This document shows, piece by piece, positions 49,823 to 59,046 of a DNA stretch of 64,000 nucleotides. The stretch lies in NCBI RefSeq assembly GCF_010500965.1, contig NZ_QVMI01000026.1:1-64000 (forward strand), written 5' to 3'. Numbering within the stretch: position 1 is the stretch's first letter; each line of letters begins with the position of its first letter. The position numbers were made by a program, and so were the translations under genes. The stretch is from Bacteroides sp. 51 (lineage in GTDB: Bacteria; Bacteroidota; Bacteroidia; Bacteroidales; Bacteroidaceae). The notes beneath the pieces were generated by a model, which saw only the letters and a program-made list of their open reading frames with translations, made no database searches and had not been told where the DNA came from.

Positions 49823-52800
49823 TCATATCTTTTCTTTATCCTGATATGCCGACGGAAGCACCCCAAATTCCTCCTTGAAGTATTTACTAAAGTATTTCGG
49901 ACTGTTGAAACCTACCTGATAAGCAATCTCAGAAACATTCTGCTGGCTCTGGCGTAAAAGCTGTGCAGCCCTTTTCAGCCGGATAACACGTATAAACTCA
50001 ATGGGCGACTTTCCGGTGATGGAAAGCAGTTTCTTATATAAATGTACGCGGCTCATTCCCAACTCACGGCTTAGTTCCTCGACCGAAAGTTCGCAACGGG
50101 CAATGTTATCTTCTACATACTGAATCGCTTTTTGTATCAGCTTCTCGTCCAACGAAGTGATGGTTATTTCGCTGGGGTTTACCTCCATCTTTCCGCTAAA
50201 GTTCTCCTGCCGTTTCTGCCGGAGTTGCAATAGCTTCTTGATGCGTAAGGAAAGGATCTCAAAGTTGAACGGTTTGGTGATATAATCGTCGGCACCGCTT
50301 TCCAACCCTTCCAGCTTCTGTTCTTCGGCAGAGCGGGCGGTGAGTAGGATAAGCGGAATGTGTGAGGTCCGGATATCTGTTTTTACCAACTTGCAAAGCT
50401 CAATACCATCAATTTCGGGCATCATTACATCGCTGACGATAATATCCGGTTGCAACGTAGGAATAAGCTCCCAGGCCTTTGCGCCATCCGTGGCCTCTTT
50501 TATCTGATAATCGGCTTTCAGACTGTCTTTCATGAAAAGGCGGAAGTCATCGCTGTCGTCTACAATCAAGATAAGAGGAGCCTCACCCGAAGCCTCACCC
50601 CAGCCCTCTCCTCTGGATAGGGCCGGGGTGAGGCTCCTGATCGGCAGCGTAACGATGAAAACACTACCGTGGCCAATATTATCGACCACTTTTACTGTAC
50701 CATCGTGTAACGTAACAAATTCCTTGACCAAATGAAGCCCTACGCCGCTTCCGCCCGACTTGCCACTGTCACTGTGCTGCACCTGATAGAACCGTTCGAA
50801 GATCCGTTCCTTATCTTCGTCTTTAATGCCGATTCCCGTATCGGAAATCTTAATTTCCAGTTGTTCCGGTTGGTCATCCGTAGCGGGATGCAAACTCATA
50901 TACACATCCACCCGTCCGCCTGCATTCGTAAACTTAAAGGCATTGGAAAGCAGATTCATAATGATTTTCCCCATCTTATCTTCGTCGAATACGATAGATA
51001 ACTCTTTGATTCCGGAGAAGAAAGTTAAATGCACATTCTTTTTCTCCGAGAACTCGATAAACGAGTTGCTGATGTTATGTACAAACTCTACTATATCTCC
51101 TTGCGATGGGTTTAGCTGATGCCCTTTGACATCACTCTTACGGAAGTCGAGCAGTTGGTTTACCATATTCAGTAGCCGGATGGCATTACGATGCACCATT
51201 TCCAGTTTATGCTTCTGCTCTTTGTCGCCGATAGACTTTATAACATTCTCTAGCGGAGAGATTATTAATGTAAGCGGAGTGCGCAACTCATGGCTGATGT
51301 TGGTGAAGAACCGCAACTTCATATCATCAATTTCATGCTTCTGCTGGGCCTCCTGTTCAATCTGTACCAACTGGAACTTACTCCGCTCACTGCGCAAAAG
51401 CTGCCACCGGGCAATGAACAATATACCTATAATGATGAGGAAATAGATGACATACGCCCACGGAGAAGACCAGAATGGCGGGCGAATGACGATCTGTAGC
51501 TCGGAAGCCTCGTCGTTGCTGAATCCATCGCTATTTGTAGCTTTTACTTTGAGTGTATATTTGCCTGGAGTGAGGTTGGTATAGGTCACCTTGTTGGCAT
51601 CAGCCGTAAGCCAGTTCGTATTGAATCCCTCCAGCATATATTGATACGTTGTCTTCTCAGGCAATATATAATTCATAGAAGAGAAAGAAATGGAAAATAC
51701 ATTCTGCTTGTATTCAAGTGCAATCTTATCGGTTTGATTTATGGCTTTCGTCAGGATGCGGTTGCCATTATATACCGAATCGATCTTTACATCTTCATTG
51801 AATAATTGAAGACCGGTAAATGTAACTCTGGGCACATTGTCGTTGTACTTCAGGCTTTCCGGGTTGAAAGAACTAAGCCCATGAAGCCCCCCGGCTATGA
51901 TTTCGCCACGGAAGGTTTTGATAATCGAGCGCAGGTTAAACTCCTGCTCCTGTAAGCCGTCAAGCTCGTCATAATGATAAGGCGTATACGTATATATACC
52001 GTTTTTAGGATCTACATTGACAACAATATTGACGATCTCTTTCGGAGTAGTAATCCATATGTTTTTATTGTTGTCCTCCACAATAGCATAGGTCACTTTG
52101 TTGCTGAGGCCAGATTCATTATGGAAGGTAACGATTTCATCTTTTTTCCTGTCGTAAACGTTGATCCCCTCCTGTGTTGCCAGCCATAATAACCCCCGGC
52201 TGTCTTCGTATATCTGGTTTATATTCAGGTTAGAAAATGACGTGGTTCCCTTTTTATTCCCTTGCCATTTCTCGAACTTTCCGGTGGTTGGAGTAAAAAC
52301 AGTAAGCCCCGTAGCGGTACTCATATATAGCTTTTTGTCCTTGCCGATGCAGATGGATGAGATATTGTCCGTTGCAAATTCGGTATCCGGCTCTGCATAA
52401 GATGTAAACACGCCGGTTTGTGGATCTAACTTTTGCAGTCCCTTTCCTAATGTACCTATCCATATATGCCCATTATCTCCTTCGGCCAGCGCCCAAACGT
52501 GGTTGTTGGAGAGTGAATTCGGGTTATTGGGATTGTGTTGGTAATTGATGATGTTATCTCCATCAATCACATTCAGTCCACCTTTAAATGTCCCTGCCCA
52601 TATCTTTCCATCTTTGGTAGCCAGCATAGATACGATGGTGTTGTAGGATAATGAGTTCTTATTGGAACTATGTTGATAGATTTTCTGTTTTCCGGTTTCC
52701 CGGTTCAGACATAAAATGCCGCTGCTGTTGGTTCCGAACCACAGATTGCCCAGTTTGTCTTGTACAATGACATTCACATCGGCGGTAAAGTTCTTAATGT

Positions 52801-53878
52801 GTCCGAAGTCCGGTAGCAGGTCGGATTTGAATTTAAAGATACTCTCGCTATAAAAAGATATGCCTCTTTTATATGTGCCCACCCACGTATCGCCATTCTC
52901 ATCGCAATATAAACAAATAATGCTGTTGTGTTGAAGGCTTCTGCAATCAAGCGGGTCATTGACAATGTGACTGATGGTGTGCAACTCTTTATTAATGATA
53001 TTGACTCCTCCGTGGTCGGTAGCTATCCATATTTGCCCCTTATTGTCTTGCTTAACGTCGCAAACAATATCATGAGATAACACATAATGCGAATCATATT
53101 GTGTACTGCAATGTTCCCATCTGTTTTCTTGGGTATAGTATATCCATAGCCCGGCCTGATCCTTGGCATACACCCAATAGTCGCCCTGGGCATCGACGAA
53201 CATCGAATATTCGGGAAACAGCTTTCCGGGATTCTTCAATAGATCCCGGTTGCGATGCGATACCTGGTTGGAGTTGGGGTCAAGGTATTCGATCAGCCCA
53301 CTTTCATACAGATAAATAATGCCGTTTCTATCTTCCGTAATGCAACGCACGTTTTGATTGGAAAGTCCATTGGCTTCGTCTACCGGGTAAAATAGTAGTT
53401 TCCGGGTGGCTACGTTGTATTGATACGTACCTACAGCATTGGTATGACACCAGATGTTTTTCTTTTTATCTATATAAATAAGATGGGGTCCGTGTTTTAT
53501 GCCGTAAATAGAAGAAAGTCGTTCTTCTGCGGGTTGAAATGTTTCTTTCTGCGGGTCGTAGTACGTGTAGGTTAACGCTCTGGCATGTATCCAGAGTCCA
53601 CCGCCGGCATCTTCCTGTACGTTATCAACAAAATTGTCTATCAATGAGCTGGACGATTGGTTATCTCGCTTAAAGACTTTAAAGTTGTAGCCATCATATC
53701 TGTTGAGGCCCGAAGCGGTTGAGATCCATATAAAGCCACGCGAGTCTTTGAATATGTGGTTTACCTGACTGTGCGATAATCCCTCTTTAATACCCAGATG
53801 TTTAAAGCTAATATTGTCGGTAGCGAATAAATATGTAAGCTTACAGATGCATATCAGCATCAGTATGAAATGTTTCAT
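49823..53878 (-). CDS. Hybrid two-component regulator (HTCS) of the xyloglucan-type PUL
   Basis: This 1351-residue protein joins sensor and DNA-binding output. It has a signal peptide, a two-propeller periplasmic sensor of Reg_prop repeats (about 25-700), a Y_Y_Y domain (about 710-800), one membrane helix (YVIYFLIIIGILFIARW), HisKA with the His of NISHELRTPLT, an ATPase domain, a receiver (VSDVMMPEIDG) and a C-terminal AraC-type helix-turn-helix. Such proteins bind a PUL oligosaccharide and activate the SusC and enzyme operons. The linker before the receiver carries SLTPALSRGEGWGEASGEA, encoded by an inserted palindrome. It is divergent from the SusC operon. Confidence 0.96.
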   Translation of the reverse strand: MKHFILMLICICKLTYLFATDNISFKHLGIKEGLSHSQVNHIFKDSRGFIWISTASGLNRYDGYNFKVFKRDNQSSSSLIDNFVDNVQEDAGGGLWIHARALTYTYYDPQKETFQPAEERLSSIYGIKHGPHLIYIDKKKNIWCHTNAVGTYQYNVATRKLLFYPVDEANGLSNQNVRCITEDRNGIIYLYESGLIEYLDPNSNQVSHRNRDLLKNPGKLFPEYSMFVDAQGDYWVYAKDQAGLWIYYTQENRWEHCSTQYDSHYVLSHDIVCDVKQDNKGQIWIATDHGGVNIINKELHTISHIVNDPLDCRSLQHNSIICLYCDENGDTWVGTYKRGISFYSESIFKFKSDLLPDFGHIKNFTADVNVIVQDKLGNLWFGTNSSGILCLNRETGKQKIYQHSSNKNSLSYNTIVSMLATKDGKIWAGTFKGGLNVIDGDNIINYQHNPNNPNSLSNNHVWALAEGDNGHIWIGTLGKGLQKLDPQTGVFTSYAEPDTEFATDNISSICIGKDKKLYMSTATGLTVFTPTTGKFEKWQGNKKGTTSFSNLNINQIYEDSRGLLWLATQEGINVYDRKKDEIVTFHNESGLSNKVTYAIVEDNNKNIWITTPKEIVNIVVNVDPKNGIYTYTPYHYDELDGLQEQEFNLRSIIKTFRGEIIAGGLHGLSSFNPESLKYNDNVPRVTFTGLQLFNEDVKIDSVYNGNRILTKAINQTDKIALEYKQNVFSISFSSMNYILPEKTTYQYMLEGFNTNWLTADANKVTYTNLTPGKYTLKVKATNSDGFSNDEASELQIVIRPPFWSSPWAYVIYFLIIIGILFIARWQLLRSERSKFQLVQIEQEAQQKHEIDDMKLRFFTNISHELRTPLTLIISPLENVIKSIGDKEQKHKLEMVHRNAIRLLNMVNQLLDFRKSDVKGHQLNPSQGDIVEFVHNISNSFIEFSEKKNVHLTFFSGIKELSIVFDEDKMGKIIMNLLSNAFKFTNAGGRVDVYMSLHPATDDQPEQLEIKISDTGIGIKDEDKERIFERFYQVQHSDSGKSGGSGVGLHLVKEFVTLHDGTVKVVDNIGHGSVFIVTLPIRSLTPALSRGEGWGEASGEAPLILIVDDSDDFRLFMKDSLKADYQIKEATDGAKAWELIPTLQPDIIVSDVMMPEIDGIELCKLVKTDIRTSHIPLILLTARSAEEQKLEGLESGADDYITKPFNFEILSLRIKKLLQLRQKRQENFSGKMEVNPSEITITSLDEKLIQKAIQYVEDNIARCELSVEELSRELGMSRVHLYKKLLSITGKSPIEFIRVIRLKRAAQLLRQSQQNVSEIAYQVGFNSPKYFSKYFKEEFGVLPSAYQDKEKI
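50576..50638. repeat. REP-like palindrome inserted in frame in the HTCS gene
   Basis: AGGAGCCTCACCC (50576-50588) is inverted in GGGTGAGGCTCCT (50626-50638). A second, nested pairing is possible between GCCTCACCCC..GCCCT and AGGGC.GGGGTGAGGC. The segment encodes about 20 residues between the kinase and receiver domains and keeps the reading frame open. Confidence 0.85.
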
Positions 53879-53954
53879 GAGTATAGATATTGGTGATTAA
53901 CGAGTACAATATTCGTAAAAAAAAACGGGATTATCAACGCCCTTAACATTTAAC

Positions 53955-54050
53955 ACCCCTATTGATAACATTTCCCGGCAAATGATAACCGATACATCTA
54001 CTCCGTATAACATTTTTAGATAACCGACTTATAGATTATCTCTACTTTTG
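53955..54050 (+). promoter_or_regulatory. Control region of the second SusC operon
   Basis: TACTTTTG (54043-54050) is the -7 element, without a -33 box. Upstream, GATAACCGA occurs at 53984-53992 and 54019-54027 (35 bases apart), a related GATAACA at about 53964, and an inverted pair AGATAA (54018-54023)/TTATCT (54036-54041) abuts the -7 box. These are candidate HTCS binding sites. Confidence 0.5.
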
Positions 54051-54105
54051 CTTATGGTTATTAAGGCCAAAACAAACTAATATATAAACCTTTAAATTAC
54101 GTACA

Positions 54106-57100
54106 ATGGGAAAGACACTTTCTAGAAAATGCATAAGCTATCGTTTATGCAGTATGTCATTGCTCGTGCTTTTGCTGTTACCGGCTATTGCATTAAGGGC
54201 AAACCCCTCTCAAGACAAATCCATATCGGGTATTGTAACTTCGGCAGCGGATGGTGAACCGTTGATTGGTGTTAGTGTCCTGGTAAAAGGAACCACCATC
54301 GGAACAATCACCGACTTTGATGGCAATTATTCGATAAATGCATCTAACGGACAGACCATCGTCTTTTCGTACATCGGATATAAACCACAAGAAATTGCTA
54401 TTACAAACCAGACTACATTAAATGTACGCCTGGCAGAAGATAGCGAAGTTCTTGATGAAGTGGTGGTAGTGGGCTACGGTGTACAGAAAAAGAAGCTGGT
54501 AACCGGTGCTACAGTTCAGGTGAAAGGTGATAACATAGCCAAACTGAATACAACAAACCCTTTGCAGGCTATGCAGGGACAGACTCCCGGGGTAAGCATT
54601 GCCTCTACTTCCGGTCAGCCCGGTAGTGGAATGAAAGTGAGCATTCGTGGTTTGGGAACGGTAGGAAATGCCAGTCCGCTCTATCTCATTGATGGTGTGG
54701 GTGGTGATATCTCTACATTGAACCCTGCCGATATTGAGAGTATCGACGTATTGAAAGATGCGGCTTCGGCTGCGATCTATGGTGCGCAGGCTGCCAATGG
54801 GGTAGTGCTTATTACCACAAAAAGCGGTAAAGAAGGTAAAGCACAAGTCAGCTTCGATGCTTATTATGGAGTGCAGAATGTAGCCCGTAAAGCAAAAATG
54901 CTCAATGCACAACAGTACATGACGATCATGGACGAACAAGCGTTGAATAGTGGTAATGCAGCTTACAACTGGGGCAGTTACAAATCTATTTATGATGCCA
55001 ACGGTGATGTTTACAACACCGACTGGGTGGATGCCATGTTCGAAGATAACGCTACGACAGAGAGCTATACGCTGGGTATTACCGGTGGGTCGGCTACTTC
55101 TACTTATGCCATCTCGTTAGGCTATATAAATCAGGAAGGTATCGTAGGTGGCTCTGATGTCTCTAACTATGAACGCTATAACTTCCGTGTCAATTCCGAA
55201 CATAAACTATTCAACAACTTTCTGAAAGTAGGCGAACAAGTGAGCTTCGTTTATAAGAAGAACAACGGTATCAGTGTGGGTAATCAATATAACAATACGT
55301 TGAGAAGCGCTTTCGGGACATCGCCTATTGCTCCTATCTATAGCGACAATAATGTTTACGATTCCCCATACAACGATACAACCAACAGCGATTGGTATAA
55401 TGGTGACGGCAACCCTTACGGCCAGATGATGACCAACACCAACAACGAAAACAAAGCGGCTACATTCACAGGCAACCTGTATGCTGAGATTGAACCGGTT
55501 AAAAACCTTAAACTACGCACCGTATTTGGCGCGGTTTATAACTCAAGCGAATACCGTAGTTTCACTCCGCTTTATCGTTTCAGTGTTTACACCTATAACG
55601 ATACACGTACAAGTGTATCTCAGAATATGAACCACGGGCTGGGCATGACCTGGACCAACACAGCATCTTACGACTGGACCATGAAAGACCATGCTTTCAA
55701 TGCCTTGTTGGGTATGGAGGCTTACCGCTACGAAGGTACTTACCTGGGAGCCGGCAATGGTGGATTGAAAGAAGGCTTTGACAGCTGGGAATATGCATAC
55801 ATTAATAATGGTACAGCCTCTTCCAGCACCGAAGGTTTAAGTGCAAACGGCAATCCGCACGATGAAAGCCGGAGTGTTTCTTACTTCGGCCGTTTAGGTT
55901 GGAACTGGAAAGAAACGTATATGGTGAATGCAACATTGCGTGCCGATGGTTCTTCCCGTTTTGCCAGTGGCAATCGTTTCGGTTACTTCCCATCCATTTC
56001 AGCCGGTTGGACGATTACCAACGAAAAGTTTATGGAAAAGACACAAGCGTGGCTCGACTTCCTGAAACTTCGTATCAGTTGGGGACAGGTGGGTAATCAA
56101 AGTATTGATCCTTATCAATATCTGGCTCCGATGAAAAGTACAAATACACACTATCTGTTTGGTAGTGGCTATGGAGATGCCGATGCAGCCAGTCAGCTGG
56201 CAAGCAATTGGGGGGCATATCCAAGCCGCCTAGCCAACGAAAATGTAACGTGGGAAACCTCCGAACAAACCAACATCGGTATAGATGCCCGCTTCCTCAA
56301 CGGTCGTTTGGGTGCGAATTTCGATTTCTACATCAAAGAAACCAAAGACTGGCTAGTACAAGCACCTATCCTGGCTACAGTTGGTGCGGGAGCACCTTAT
56401 ATAAATGGTGGTAGCGTGAAGAATACCGGTGTTGAACTGGCACTGACCTGGAACGATTGGATTGGTAAGGATTTTAGCTATAATATCGGACTGAATGGTG
56501 CTTATAATAAGAATAAGGTAGGAAACATCCCAACGGAAGATGGTATTATTCATGGATCAACCAACCAGCTATATGATAATACACCTGAGTTTTATCGGGC
56601 AGAGAATGGCAAGCCTATCGGATACTTCTGGGGATACAAAACAGCGGGCATCTTCCAGAATACAAAGGAAATAACCAATTGGATTTCTGCCGGTAACGGC
56701 GTACTCCAAAGCGATGTACAGCCCGGTGATGTGAAATTCGTTGACGTAAATCAAGATGGTGTAATCGACGATAACGACAAGGTGAACTTGGGCAATGGTA
56801 TGCCCGACTTTACTTTCGGGTTCAACATTGGTTTCAACTACAAAGGTTTCGATTTCTCTGTTCTGGCAAATGGTGCGGCAGGTCAACAGATTGTACAATC
56901 CTATCGCGGACATACCAATAAGTATGCTAATTATACCACTGCCATTCTTGATCGTTGGACAGGCGAAGGAACAAGCAACAAGATGCCTCGTGTAACAGAC
57001 CAGAATATCAACTGGCAATTCTCGGATCTTTATGTGCAGGATGCCGACTATCTGCGTATCAGTAATATCACTATTGGTTACGATTTCTCCAGATTAATTA

Positions 57101-57297
57101 AAACCAAAATATTCAGTCAGGCTCGTGTGTATGCTCAGGTGCAAAATGCATTTACGTTTACCAAGTATGATGGCATGGACCCCGAAATCGGCTACGGTCC
57201 GGAGGGTGACAATGGACAAGGTTGGGCTTCGGGTATTGATGTGGGTTACTACCCCCGTCCACGTACTGTCCTTTTTGGTGTGAATCTTAAGTTTTAA
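54106..57297 (+). CDS. susC: SusC-like TonB-dependent transporter, second PUL
   Basis: This 1063-residue outer-membrane transporter has a signal peptide (SLLVLLLLPAIALRA), a CarboxypepD-regulatory-like domain (SGIVTSAADGEPLIGVSVLV, about 40-118), a plug (VQKKKLVTGATVQVKGDNIA, SAAIYGAQAANGVVLITTK) and a long barrel ending in TVLFGVNLKF. It is first in the operon with SusD, two lipoproteins and a GH5 enzyme, and is divergent from its HTCS. The GH set implies import of xylogluco-oligosaccharides. Confidence 0.96.
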   Translation: MGKTLSRKCISYRLCSMSLLVLLLLPAIALRANPSQDKSISGIVTSAADGEPLIGVSVLVKGTTIGTITDFDGNYSINASNGQTIVFSYIGYKPQEIAITNQTTLNVRLAEDSEVLDEVVVVGYGVQKKKLVTGATVQVKGDNIAKLNTTNPLQAMQGQTPGVSIASTSGQPGSGMKVSIRGLGTVGNASPLYLIDGVGGDISTLNPADIESIDVLKDAASAAIYGAQAANGVVLITTKSGKEGKAQVSFDAYYGVQNVARKAKMLNAQQYMTIMDEQALNSGNAAYNWGSYKSIYDANGDVYNTDWVDAMFEDNATTESYTLGITGGSATSTYAISLGYINQEGIVGGSDVSNYERYNFRVNSEHKLFNNFLKVGEQVSFVYKKNNGISVGNQYNNTLRSAFGTSPIAPIYSDNNVYDSPYNDTTNSDWYNGDGNPYGQMMTNTNNENKAATFTGNLYAEIEPVKNLKLRTVFGAVYNSSEYRSFTPLYRFSVYTYNDTRTSVSQNMNHGLGMTWTNTASYDWTMKDHAFNALLGMEAYRYEGTYLGAGNGGLKEGFDSWEYAYINNGTASSSTEGLSANGNPHDESRSVSYFGRLGWNWKETYMVNATLRADGSSRFASGNRFGYFPSISAGWTITNEKFMEKTQAWLDFLKLRISWGQVGNQSIDPYQYLAPMKSTNTHYLFGSGYGDADAASQLASNWGAYPSRLANENVTWETSEQTNIGIDARFLNGRLGANFDFYIKETKDWLVQAPILATVGAGAPYINGGSVKNTGVELALTWNDWIGKDFSYNIGLNGAYNKNKVGNIPTEDGIIHGSTNQLYDNTPEFYRAENGKPIGYFWGYKTAGIFQNTKEITNWISAGNGVLQSDVQPGDVKFVDVNQDGVIDDNDKVNLGNGMPDFTFGFNIGFNYKGFDFSVLANGAAGQQIVQSYRGHTNKYANYTTAILDRWTGEGTSNKMPRVTDQNINWQFSDLYVQDADYLRISNITIGYDFSRLIKTKIFSQARVYAQVQNAFTFTKYDGMDPEIGYGPEGDNGQGWASGIDVGYYPRPRTVLFGVNLKF

Positions 57298-57344
57298 GCG
57301 ACAAGATGTCGCAGCCGATTTTTACTTAGTAAAACAATATAAAA

Positions 57345-59018
57345 ATGAATAAGATAAAATACAATATATTAGTAGCAGGTGCCCTTTGCTTGACGCTGGG
57401 TATAACTTCCTGCACGGACAGCTTTCTGGATGTAAGTTCCAAAACAGAGTCTACTACAGGTACTTCTTATAAGAACGAGAGTGATGTGTGGCGTGCTTTG
57501 ATTGGTTGTTATGACGGATGGCGCCAAACCTCTTCGGCTATGGGAACAGGCTTTTACCTGGGTTCTGAAACCATGAGTTACGAATGCTTCGGTGCAACCG
57601 GCAATGGCGACGGACGGGGGTATCAGGCGATTGACCGCTTCGATATCTCACAATCGCCCGCCGATCTTAACTTATACGAAAGCGATTGGAAGAACTACTA
57701 CGCAGGTGTTTACCGTTGCAATGAATTGATCTCCCGCGAAGAGCAGATTGAGTGGAAAGAAACCAACAGCAAGCGCGGAACCTATATGGGCGAATGTCGC
57801 GCTATCCGTGCACTGCTTTATTTTGATATGGTTCGCTTGTGGGGCAACATCCCATTGTTTGACGAACCGGTGAATGAGAACCGTCCGCAAGTAGACGCAT
57901 CGGAGGTGTTTGCACTAATCTTCGCCGATTTGAAATATGCTATGGAGAACATTCCTGCCGATGCTTATCCTAAAGCAAATGCGGCGAGCAATGACGGACA
58001 CATTACAAAGTATGCTGCTGAGGCTCTTTTCGCGCGTGCGTACCTTTATTATACAGGTTATTACGGAACAGAACCCGCAGGTGCTACGAAAGCAGAGGCT
58101 TTGGCTGCCGTAGAAGATGTCATCTCTTCCAGCGAATACAGTCTGATAAGCGAGTTTAAGAACTTGTGGCCTGCCGCTTCGGGTGGTGTTGCCGAAATCG
58201 GTGATATGGAGAAACTCTATGGAACCTACGCCGGCGATGGTAATAGTGAAACAGTTCTTGCCATGAAGTTTACCAGCTCACAAGATTATAACGGAAACAA
58301 CGATGGTAATCGTTGGCAGGTGATGGTGGGTATGCGTTCGCTCAATGCTGCTCCTTATGGAAAAGGTTGGGGCGGACTGACTGTTAACCCTGCATTTGTA
58401 GATGAATATAAGAATGGAGATACGCGTCTCAGTGCTTCTGTTATTGACCTGGCAGGCGAAGGTATTACTTCATTGTCCGATTACGAAGCCAGCTACAAAG
58501 ACCAACGCGAATACACGGGTTATGCCGTGAAGAAATATGCTCCGTTGTGCTTTGCCGATGGAACCTCCGCATCAAAAGAAGATGGTTCGGGCGATTTCCA
58601 GATAGCCAATCACCAGGATTATGTGATTATCCGTTATGCTGATGTGTTGCTAATGGCAGCCGAATTGGGTAGTCCTAAGGCACAAACTTACTTCGATGAA
58701 GTTCGCAAACGTGCTTATACTTCGGGAACTACGCTCTCTTCCGGCTACTCACAGCTTAATGCTACGAAAGAAAATATTATGCAGGAACGCCGTTTGGAGT
58801 TTGCGTTCGAAAGCATCAACTATTGGGATTTACTTCGTCAGGGAGTAGACTATGCTGCCGGAAAACTGGCACTCGAGGCCTCAGTTCATAGCGGTGGTAA
58901 TCCGGATGTGATAAGGATAGCTGCTGAGCGTGTTCGTGCTACGAAAGGGCTTAGTCAGATTCCTTACAACCAGATAACGCTGGCTAATGGTACACTGAAG
59001 CAAAATGCCGGTTGGTAA
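57345..59018 (+). CDS. susD: SusD-like glycan-binding lipoprotein, second PUL
   Basis: This 557-residue lipoprotein (lipobox GITSC, Cys23) has the SusD helical TPR scaffold with FLDVSSKTE at the start, ECRAIRALLYFDMVRLWGNI near residue 150 and QERRLEFAFESINYWDLLRQG near the end. It pairs with the SusC encoded 47 bases upstream. The exposed aromatic residues that bind glycan cannot be assigned without a structure. Confidence 0.95.
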   Translation: MNKIKYNILVAGALCLTLGITSCTDSFLDVSSKTESTTGTSYKNESDVWRALIGCYDGWRQTSSAMGTGFYLGSETMSYECFGATGNGDGRGYQAIDRFDISQSPADLNLYESDWKNYYAGVYRCNELISREEQIEWKETNSKRGTYMGECRAIRALLYFDMVRLWGNIPLFDEPVNENRPQVDASEVFALIFADLKYAMENIPADAYPKANAASNDGHITKYAAEALFARAYLYYTGYYGTEPAGATKAEALAAVEDVISSSEYSLISEFKNLWPAASGGVAEIGDMEKLYGTYAGDGNSETVLAMKFTSSQDYNGNNDGNRWQVMVGMRSLNAAPYGKGWGGLTVNPAFVDEYKNGDTRLSASVIDLAGEGITSLSDYEASYKDQREYTGYAVKKYAPLCFADGTSASKEDGSGDFQIANHQDYVIIRYADVLLMAAELGSPKAQTYFDEVRKRAYTSGTTLSSGYSQLNATKENIMQERRLEFAFESINYWDLLRQGVDYAAGKLALEASVHSGGNPDVIRIAAERVRATKGLSQIPYNQITLANGTLKQNAGW

Positions 59019-59046
59019 TCGTATAACAATTAATGCTGAAAAGATT

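Noticed and set aside
59005-59046. Start of the SusE-position lipoprotein at 59005
   Set aside because: It would overlap susD and put 14 polar residues before the lipoprotein signal; ATG 59047 gives a standard signal.
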